Source: a virus
Strand: one strand, 5' to 3'
IMG/VR virus record: IMGVR_UViG_3300020121_000065
Location: 1-22,757 of that record
Length of the DNA stretch: 22,757 nucleotides
Program-made: the position numbers and the translations under genes
The notes under the pieces: generated by a model
Seen by the model: only the letters and a program-made list of their open reading frames with translations
What the model was told of the DNA's origin: nothing
Databases searched by the model: none
Part shown: piece by piece, positions 8,051-13,374 of the stretch
Layout of the letters: every line of letters begins with the position of its first letter
Numbering within the stretch: the stretch's first letter is position 1

Positions 8051-8088
8051 GCCCGGTACATCGGGGGAAGTGCCGGGCTCTTTCGTTT
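8051..8088 (+). terminator. Rho-independent terminator before the lysis cassette
   Basis: Arms GCCCGGTAC (8051-8059) and GTGCCGGGC (8070-8078) pair over nine bases with one G-U, closing a ten-base loop, followed by TCTTTCGTTT. The AGGGGA ribosome-binding site of the next gene begins at 8089, directly after the U-tract. It would reduce read-through from the fibre genes into lysis genes. Confidence 0.7.
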
Positions 8089-8099
8089 AGGGGACACCC

Positions 8100-8285
8100 A
8101 TGCAGCAGCAGATCTACTGGGTCATCAGCATCCTGATCCAGCTGGCCGCGGCGATCTTCGTCTACGGCCGCCTGGCGGAGCGCAACAAGGTCCACACCGA
8201 GCAGATACAGAAGCTCGAAGACAAGACGGACAAGCACGACGGTGAGCTCGGCGTGGTTTACGGCACTCTGAGGCTTAAGCGATGA
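8100..8285 (+). CDS. small membrane protein, lysis cassette (XhlA/holin-accessory-like)
   Basis: ATG start with AGGGGA five bases upstream. The 61-residue protein has one membrane segment at about 6-24 (WVISILIQLAAAIFVYG) and a charged coiled coil at 25-55. This layout is like the XhlA-type or other small accessory proteins found beside phage holins. Its stop overlaps the ATG of the DUF5675-like gene (ATGA at 8282-8285). With the downstream holin it probably helps control membrane permeabilisation. The assignment rests on topology and neighbours only, as such proteins have little sequence conservation. Confidence 0.65.
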   Translation: MQQQIYWVISILIQLAAAIFVYGRLAERNKVHTEQIQKLEDKTDKHDGELGVVYGTLRLKR

Positions 8286-8686
8286 ATATCGAAGTCCGGC
8301 GCCGCTGGACAACCGGGAAGAGCGTTATTTCGCACGTCTTTGTGAACGGCCGTTGCATGTGCTTTGGCCTGGAGCCGCCGATCCGCACTGACGATGTGAA
8401 GCCGCGGGCGATTCCCGCCGGCACGTATGAGGTCACGATCCGCTGGTCAGAGAAGCATAAGCGGAACGTCCCGCACGTGGAGAAGGTCCCGGGATTTGAA
8501 GAGATCGAGATCCACGTGGGCAATTATCCGCGGGACACCGAAGGCTGCCTGCTGGTGGGCGAGACGATGGGCGAGGATTACGTCGGCAACAGCCACGGCG
8601 CATTTGAAATGTTTTACGCGAAACTGCTGGACGTCTGGAAGAAAGAGCCGATCGCTATTACCTATCGCGATCCGGAGGCGGCATGA
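8282..8686 (+). CDS. DUF5675-like protein, candidate murein-active lysis enzyme
   Basis: ATG start overlapping the previous stop. The 134 residues match my recollection of the DUF5675 family: an IPAGTYEV strand, a PGFEEIEIHVGN segment and DTEGCLLVGE, then a conserved N-S-x-x-A-F motif. His78 in IHVGN and Cys89 in TEGC recall the His...Gly-Cys arrangement of YkuD-type L,D-transpeptidases, so a peptidoglycan-cutting or cysteine-enzyme role is possible. No other endolysin (lysozyme, amidase or transglycosylase) was recognised in the window, and this gene lies between a small membrane protein and the holin. The family call is moderately firm; the enzyme role is inference. Confidence 0.7.
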   Translation: MNIEVRRRWTTGKSVISHVFVNGRCMCFGLEPPIRTDDVKPRAIPAGTYEVTIRWSEKHKRNVPHVEKVPGFEEIEIHVGNYPRDTEGCLLVGETMGEDYVGNSHGAFEMFYAKLLDVWKKEPIAITYRDPEAA

Positions 8687-9171
8687 ATCCGATTCTTGAA
8701 AAACTGTTTGGCGATGGCGTTACCAGCATCGGTGACGTGTTCACCAAGATAGTCGGCGCGTTCAAGCTTCCGCCTGAAGAGGCGGCAAAGTATGCGGCGC
8801 TGAAAGAAGCCAACACGGAGAAGCTGGCGGAGATGGACCGCGAGCTGCAGCAAAAGGCCATGGATATCCAGGCAGCCGAGGTTGCCGCGGCGAGCGCCAA
8901 CATTCGGGCTGAAGAAATGAGCGGCGACAAATATACGAGCCGCGCCCGGCCGAGTTTCATTTATCTGATGCTGCTCATCTTCCTGTGTAATTACGTGGTC
9001 TTTCCGCTCCTGGGCAAGTCGCCGATCGTCTTTCCTGATGCTCTGTTCTGGCTCTTCGGTTCCTGCATGCTGGGCTACACCGCGGCGAGGACGTGGGAGA
9101 ATTTCATGGGCGCGCCGGGCGATAGTTCGATGCAGATAGGCTCGCTTTTCAAAGCGGGAAATAAACAGTAA
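8683..9171 (+). CDS. holin, GTA 3TM-holin type
   Basis: ATG start overlapping the previous stop (ATGA). Residues 30-85 form a long alpha helix rich in Glu, Ala and Lys. This is followed by the SRARP motif at 87-90 and membrane segments at about 91-110 and 118-136. That order (helix, Arg-Ala-Arg-Pro, hydrophobic pair) is typical of the holin family described from gene transfer agents and many phages. It would form the membrane lesion that releases or activates the lysis enzyme. Length, 162 aa, fits. Only two membrane segments are obvious by eye, the third being weak. Confidence 0.8.
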   Translation: MNPILEKLFGDGVTSIGDVFTKIVGAFKLPPEEAAKYAALKEANTEKLAEMDRELQQKAMDIQAAEVAAASANIRAEEMSGDKYTSRARPSFIYLMLLIFLCNYVVFPLLGKSPIVFPDALFWLFGSCMLGYTAARTWENFMGAPGDSSMQIGSLFKAGNKQ

Positions 9172-9182
9172 GGAGAAAACCG

Positions 9183-9404
9183 ATGGTTCCCTGGTATATC
9201 GCTTTGCTGGCTCTTCTGATCGGCGCGCTCGTCACGTCGATCGTTGAGTACAAGCTCAACTACAACCTGGTGGACAAGATTCTTGATCTTTTCCGCAGCC
9301 TGGAAGCGAGAGCGGCCGCGGACAAGCGAAAGCTCGAAGCGCTTACGGCGCGAATGCGCGCGCAGGCCGCCGCCGATTTACAGAACATCAAATCGAAGTT
9401 TTAA
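9183..9404 (+). CDS. one-TM coiled-coil membrane protein, 73 aa (spanin-like topology)
   Basis: ATG at 9183 with GGAG at about 9172-9175. Residues 4-24 form one membrane helix (WYIALLALLIGALVTSIVEY). The rest is a long charged helix, rich in Ala, Arg and Lys, ending at a basic tip. Its topology resembles an inner-membrane spanin subunit or a second small lysis protein, but no outer-membrane lipoprotein partner is identified nearby. Position right after the holin supports membership of the lysis cassette. Function is inference. Confidence 0.65.
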   Translation: MVPWYIALLALLIGALVTSIVEYKLNYNLVDKILDLFRSLEARAAADKRKLEALTARMRAQAAADLQNIKSKF

Positions 9405-9416
9405 GGGGTAGCTCCA

Positions 9417-9968
9417 ATGGCGAGAGATCCACGGAGGTCCTCCGCGTTCGATAGCGGGATGCGGGGAAGAGAAAAGCCCAAGGTCCAAAGCGGCAATGGC
9501 AGCGGCGAGCAGGGCACAAAAGGTCCGGACGGCAGCGCCGGCGGGGAGAATGCCCAGGGCGCGGGAAAGACCATCGGCGATCCCAAGGGCGTTGGACTGG
9601 ATGCATACACTTCCGGGATGCGGGGCCCGGAGAAGCCGAAGCAGAAGTCGGTGGACCAGGCCATGCAGACGACCGGGGATGACGTCGCCTCAGGCAATCT
9701 GAGCGGGAGCAAAAAGCAGGGGCCGAATAGTGTTGTCGGAAAGCCTGAGGGCGAGAATCCGGAAGGAACCGGCAAGAGGTCTGGTGTGCAGGATGGCCAG
9801 CTACAGAACTCTGCCTCGAACTCTTACAAGATCGGAATTCCGGGGAACAACACGGAAGCCGCGGCTGCGGGCATAGAGCCTACAGCGGAAGAGGACGACA
9901 CGCACATCAACGTGCGGATCCCCAAGGCATCACTGAAGCGCAAAGCTCCGGGCGTCCAGGGGCAGTAA
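9417..9968 (+). CDS. disordered Gly/Ser/Lys-rich phage protein with repeated motif, 183 aa
   Basis: ATG start with AAGGGG at about 9404-9409. The protein is highly hydrophilic and almost certainly disordered for residues 1-150. SGMRGREKPK (13-22) recurs as SGMRGPEKPK (66-75), an internal duplication. The C-terminal ~25 residues (THINVRIPKASLKRK) look more structured and basic and may be the binding end. No family is recognised. It lies between the lysis genes and the small genes preceding the third fibre-like protein. Possible roles are a virion-associated peptide or an unstructured internal protein. Confidence 0.65.
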   Translation: MARDPRRSSAFDSGMRGREKPKVQSGNGSGEQGTKGPDGSAGGENAQGAGKTIGDPKGVGLDAYTSGMRGPEKPKQKSVDQAMQTTGDDVASGNLSGSKKQGPNSVVGKPEGENPEGTGKRSGVQDGQLQNSASNSYKIGIPGNNTEAAAAGIEPTAEEDDTHINVRIPKASLKRKAPGVQGQ

Positions 9969-10253
9969 GTGCGCCGCGTTCTTTTATGCGCGGGATGCGG
10001 TGACAAGTTTCCTCACGCGCATGGCGCCGATCGCTTTTGCGATGATGATTGCCGTGAGGACCACAAGGCCGCGCTCGCAGAGGCCGAACGGGCGATTCTC
10101 TCCAAGGGCTTCTCGCGCGATGAGGCCACGCCGAACCTCTTCCACAAGGACGGCGTGGCCATTTCTATTGAGCAGGTGATGGATGAAGGCATGGATAACG
10201 TTCTGGCGGCGCATGACCGGGCAAAGCAGCAAGGACTCCAGCTCCCTACTTGA
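9969..10253 (+). CDS. small zinc-finger-like protein, 94 aa
   Basis: GTG start directly after the previous TAA. Residues 7-28 contain CAGC followed by CDDDC, giving CxxC...CxxxC with nearby histidines, a plausible zinc-binding finger. Residues 33-90 are helical and acidic. No family is recognised. It is another zinc-binding candidate after those at 4802-5608. The following gene overlaps its 3' end by about 40 bases or more, depending on the start used. Confidence 0.6.
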   Translation: MRRVLLCAGCGDKFPHAHGADRFCDDDCREDHKAALAEAERAILSKGFSRDEATPNLFHKDGVAISIEQVMDEGMDNVLAAHDRAKQQGLQLPT

Positions 10254-10563
10254 TCAGGCGCGAACGGAGCACATCCGTGATCTCCGCGTGCTCCTGGACC
10301 AGAGCGTCGAGCGGGAGAAGGAGTTTGCCGGCATGCTGAAGCTGGTGATGGAGGAGAGATTCTACCGGCCGGTTATCACTCGCCCGGGCGAGAACAAGAC
10401 CACGCCGATTCTTCCTCCGGACCAGCTCCAGGACGTGACGGCGTTTGACCAGGCCGCGGATCAGGCGCAGATCGAGGACCACGAAGAGCTGGGAAGGAAT
10501 CTGCAGCAGGAATTTGAAGAGCTTAAGAGAGAGGAAGACGAGTACCGAGCGCAGAAGGCATGA
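10213..10563 (+). CDS. coiled-coil hypothetical protein, about 116 aa
   Basis: The frame is open from ATG 10183. I prefer ATG 10213 because the ten extra residues look like out-of-frame sequence of the previous gene, but 10183 has a weak AGG site and cannot be excluded. The protein is acidic and helical, with coiled-coil character near residues 15-45 and 85-115 and a proline-containing middle (RPGENKTTPILPPD). The stop overlaps the ATG of the large exported protein. No family is recognised; possibly a chaperone or accessory to the fibre-like gene, by position only. Confidence 0.6.
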   Translation: MTGQSSKDSSSLLDQARTEHIRDLRVLLDQSVEREKEFAGMLKLVMEERFYRPVITRPGENKTTPILPPDQLQDVTAFDQAADQAQIEDHEELGRNLQQEFEELKREEDEYRAQKA

Positions 10564-12404
10564 AGAAACTTTATAACGTTATTGCACTATTACTCTTTTT
10601 TGCCTCAGGCGCGATCGCGCAGACCACGACATCCGTCACCGGCACGGTGAAGGACGTGACGGGCACGCCGATTGTCTCCGGGAAGATCACTTTTCAGTTC
10701 ATGCCTGGTCCGGATGCGACGATCTCGGGATCGGCGCGCTTCTCTCTTTCGCAGACGAACTGCGCCATCAATCAACCGCAGATATCGACCGTCTCCCGCG
10801 CGGCAAACGTGGTGACGGCCACGCTCTCGGCCACACCTACACAACCGTTTAGTATTGGCGATGTAGTAAACGTCACGGGCGTGACGGACACCAGTTTCAA
10901 CGGCACGGGATTCACCTTGACGAACGTAGCCGGCGGCGGAGTGACCCTGACCTGGTCACAGACCGCGGGCAATGCCTCCAGCTCGGGCGGGTTCGTGGGC
11001 GGAGTGCTGGGGAAGAACGGGACTGGGGTCTGCACGCTTGCTACAAATACCGCCCTGCAGCCGCCAGGCTCGTATTACGTGGCCACGGTCTATGCCGGAG
11101 GGGTAAAGACCTCCCAATTCAACTTCCCGACCTATCTGGCCAGCCAGGACATTTCCACGACGGTCCCCACGCCGGCTACGGCGCCCTTCCAGAGCTTTGT
11201 GGACGTGATGTCAAACCAGACGATCGGCGGGAACAAGAACTTTACCGGGGCGATCTCTTTCCAGAGCGGATTCGCTTTCGGGTCCTCCGGAGTGATGGGC
11301 TGGTCCAGCAACGTGGATCCCAGATTGGCGGCAATCGATTCGGCCATCTCGCGGATCGCTGCCGGAGTGCTGGGAGCTGGGAACGGGACTCCTGGTGATG
11401 TTAGCGGGACATACAAGGCAACCGTGTTTCTCGGGGCATCAGCGAATCCGGCAACCGCGGGTGTGCTGCGCGGAGCCAGTGGGGATTCACTGGTTTGTTT
11501 TCGCAATAATGCCAATGGCGCGAATGTCTGCCTGAAGAAAACCGGCGCTCTGGCCAGTCCGTTTCCGGCGGATACGCTTGATCTCACCGATTTCGGCGGC
11601 GCCAAGGCTGCACAGTTGTTTGCGACCGGCAGCGGCGGACAAAGCAGCTCATCGTTTATAGGAACTGCGAATGGAAGTCCTGGCTGGGCGCTAAATTCAA
11701 CGGGCGGAGCAGCGGATCAGAAGTGGATGGACTGCTTCCTAAATACCACGACCTATGCGTGCCGCTTTGTAAATGACGCTGGCAACACTGCCAACGCATT
11801 TATGACCGTAAGCCGGGGATCTGGCGCAGCCGTAGGAACGATGACATTTGGGGCGGGCGGATTCGTGCAGACGCTCCCATCGGCCACAGGTACGCTTGCG
11901 CGCACATCGGGCGATACTTTCACTTCGACCACATTGACCAGCCCGGTCATAAATGGAAGCCCCACAGGTACAGGCATTCCAACTATTACCTTAAAGAAAG
12001 GGAGCGGCGGCGGAAACTATACAAGCGCATCCACAACCTATGTCGTGGTGGACGCAACGAACCTCTGTTATACGGTGACAATTCCGACAGGATGGAAGCT
12101 GGCCGTGCAATCTCAAGGCTCCCTTGGAACAAGCACAGCGGCGGTATCCGCCAATATTGCATTGACTGATAATGCAGCCTGCTCTACGGCAAATGCTGGC
12201 GTGTTAGTTGAGAATGCTTTTCAAACCGTGGGTGCGGGAGCAACATCCCCATTCAATTTAGTATGGGCCATTACTGGCGACGGGGCTTCTCACAATATCG
12301 CACTACAGTTTAAGACCAGCAATGGGGCTGATTCCGCATTGCTGGCCAATTCTAGTGCAACTTTTTTGCCGACAATGGTATTTCTGCTCACGCCGAGCAA
12401 TTAG
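10560..12404 (+). CDS. large exported fibre- or adhesin-like protein, 614 aa
   Basis: ATG start overlapping the previous stop (ATGA). A clear Sec signal peptide is present (MKKLYNVIALLLFFASGAIA, cleavage probably after residue 20). Next come a carboxypeptidase-regulatory-like strand pattern (VTGTVKDVTGTPI, about 26-40) and a module containing GDVVNVTGVTDTSFNGTGFT (about 102-121), a pattern common in soil-bacterial surface and phage proteins. The C-terminal 150 residues form a Thr-, Ala- and Ser-rich beta domain. Length and composition suit a trimeric fibre or adhesin. It is the last + strand gene before the minus-strand cassette. A signal peptide on a fibre-like phage protein is unusual; receptor binding is inference. 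Confidence 0.75.
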   Translation: MKKLYNVIALLLFFASGAIAQTTTSVTGTVKDVTGTPIVSGKITFQFMPGPDATISGSARFSLSQTNCAINQPQISTVSRAANVVTATLSATPTQPFSIGDVVNVTGVTDTSFNGTGFTLTNVAGGGVTLTWSQTAGNASSSGGFVGGVLGKNGTGVCTLATNTALQPPGSYYVATVYAGGVKTSQFNFPTYLASQDISTTVPTPATAPFQSFVDVMSNQTIGGNKNFTGAISFQSGFAFGSSGVMGWSSNVDPRLAAIDSAISRIAAGVLGAGNGTPGDVSGTYKATVFLGASANPATAGVLRGASGDSLVCFRNNANGANVCLKKTGALASPFPADTLDLTDFGGAKAAQLFATGSGGQSSSSFIGTANGSPGWALNSTGGAADQKWMDCFLNTTTYACRFVNDAGNTANAFMTVSRGSGAAVGTMTFGAGGFVQTLPSATGTLARTSGDTFTSTTLTSPVINGSPTGTGIPTITLKKGSGGGNYTSASTTYVVVDATNLCYTVTIPTGWKLAVQSQGSLGTSTAAVSANIALTDNAACSTANAGVLVENAFQTVGAGATSPFNLVWAITGDGASHNIALQFKTSNGADSALLANSSATFLPTMVFLLTPSN

Positions 12405-12431
12405 AGCATTGGATCCGGCGGTGGCAATGCT
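12405..12431. repeat. inverted repeat between convergent genes
   Basis: AGCATTG (12405-12411) and CAATGCT (12425-12431) flank 13 bases, giving a seven-pair hairpin immediately after the TAG of the 614-residue gene and before the converging minus gene's end. No U-tract follows on either strand, so it is a weak terminator candidate or a stem protecting the two 3' ends. Confidence 0.35.
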
Positions 12432-12444
12432 GGAGTTGCAGCCT

Positions 12445-13104
12445 TTATTTGCCGGTTCCATACAGACGCCAGTGAACCTCGGTGGCGCAGTGGTCCCACG
12501 TTGCTCCAACTTCTTGCCCGTTGGGGTTGGTAATGTTGCCTCCGAGAACCGAGGGACCTTCGATCCGCCAGAAGTCGGCGCCGCAGAATATAAGTCCGCC
12601 CACATAGCGATAAACATCCACCACCGAACCAGCGGGGATGTCTATTGGAGTAGGGAATGTCCACTGGCGGTCCGTGTTTCCTGTTACGTCCTGGTGCTTG
12701 TCAAACTCGCACAGGCTATCGAACAGCATGTGGAAATTTCCAGAAGGGTCTTTTATCCAAATCTGCAGGTTGCTGACTGGTTCAAACCGAGCGTTGGCGG
12801 AAGTTCCTATCCAACAGTGAAGAGCCTGAAGATGCAAGGGAGCTTGCAACGTGTAAGTGCCATACTGATCGACGTTCATTTGGCACGGACCCAGCTTCAT
12901 CAACACAAAGAAGCTGGAAGGCAGTGGCGAATACCACCCTTCATAAGGGACGGATTGACAGGGGTTATTTTGGCCGGCGTTTCCTATGTAGGGCGCCAGG
13001 TGGCCTTGTTGGAGATAGTCCGGAGCGCCCGGATTCATGGAAATCTGTTGAGAGAACGAAGGCAGAGACACTAAGAGCGTAAAAAGCAAAGCGAGCTTTT
13101 TCAT
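12445..13104 (-). CDS. secreted six-cysteine protein, 219 aa (moron candidate)
   Basis: Minus-strand ATG at 13102-13104 with AGGAAG at 13110-13115. The N-terminus is a strong signal peptide (MKKLALLFTLLVSLPSFS). The mature part has six cysteines, enough for three disulfides, and a beta-rich, aromatic composition with a WIKDPSGNFHMLFDS stretch. It is transcribed against all neighbours and visibly richer in A+T. This suggests a horizontally acquired moron that alters the host surface or acts outside the cell. No family is recognised. A + strand frame over the same bases (12322-13074) is an artefact. Confidence 0.75.
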   Translation of the reverse strand: MKKLALLFTLLVSLPSFSQQISMNPGAPDYLQQGHLAPYIGNAGQNNPCQSVPYEGWYSPLPSSFFVLMKLGPCQMNVDQYGTYTLQAPLHLQALHCWIGTSANARFEPVSNLQIWIKDPSGNFHMLFDSLCEFDKHQDVTGNTDRQWTFPTPIDIPAGSVVDVYRYVGGLIFCGADFWRIEGPSVLGGNITNPNGQEVGATWDHCATEVHWRLYGTGK

Positions 13105-13150
13105 TTGTTCTTCCTGGAAGTAGTTTTAAGGATGGCCCTGATTCAGGAAC

Positions 13151-13176
13151 GTTATACAGGTGTAGCGCATTGTCAA
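13151..13176 (-). promoter_or_regulatory. promoter-like site for the secreted protein gene
   Basis: Read on the minus strand, TTGACA (13171-13176) is a perfect -35 hexamer, and TATAAC (13151-13156) resembles a -10. The spacing is 14 bases, shorter than the usual 16-18. It sits about 50 bases upstream of the start codon, the expected place for an autonomous promoter. Confidence 0.45.
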
Positions 13177-13179
13177 GGG

Positions 13180-13332
13180 TTATTTTGCTCGGCCCAAAGG
13201 ACCTTGTTCGGGTGGATTAGGCTTGTCGTTGAAAAGTCGAACTATAACGCCCCAGAAAAGCGCAGGCACTAAAGCTATGAGGGCAAGAACGGCGAGAATG
13301 GCCCAGAAGGTTCCCCAGCTGAATTCAAACAT
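13180..13332 (-). CDS. 50-residue single-pass membrane peptide
   Basis: Start chosen at the internal ATG (13330-13332) because GGGAG at 13339-13343 lies six bases upstream; an upstream in-frame extension to 13398 would run into the portal gene. The peptide has one membrane segment at about 9-33 and a polar, proline-containing tail. It lies upstream of, and in the same orientation as, the secreted six-cysteine protein, forming a two-gene minus-strand cassette. Function unknown; possibilities are a superinfection-exclusion peptide or small toxin, neither supported by motif. Confidence 0.6.
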   Translation of the reverse strand: MFEFSWGTFWAILAVLALIALVPALFWGVIVRLFNDKPNPPEQGPLGRAK

Positions 13333-13354
13333 AGTGTTCTCCCAAGACGGCAGA

Positions 13355-13363
13355 ACTATAACA
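13355..13363 (-). promoter_or_regulatory. extended -10 promoter-like site for the minus-strand cassette
   Basis: On the minus strand this reads TGTTATAGT, an extended -10 (TGn plus TATAGT), about 23 bases before the start codon of the membrane peptide. No good -35 is seen, which is tolerable for an extended -10. On the + strand TATAAC (13357-13362) overlaps it, just before the portal start. Confidence 0.4.
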
Positions 13364-13374
13364 CATTTTAAAAA

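Noticed and set aside
12322-13074. A 250-codon + strand frame
   Set aside because: It lies opposite the minus-strand exported protein with a strong signal peptide and ribosome-binding site, overlaps the 614-residue gene and has poor composition.
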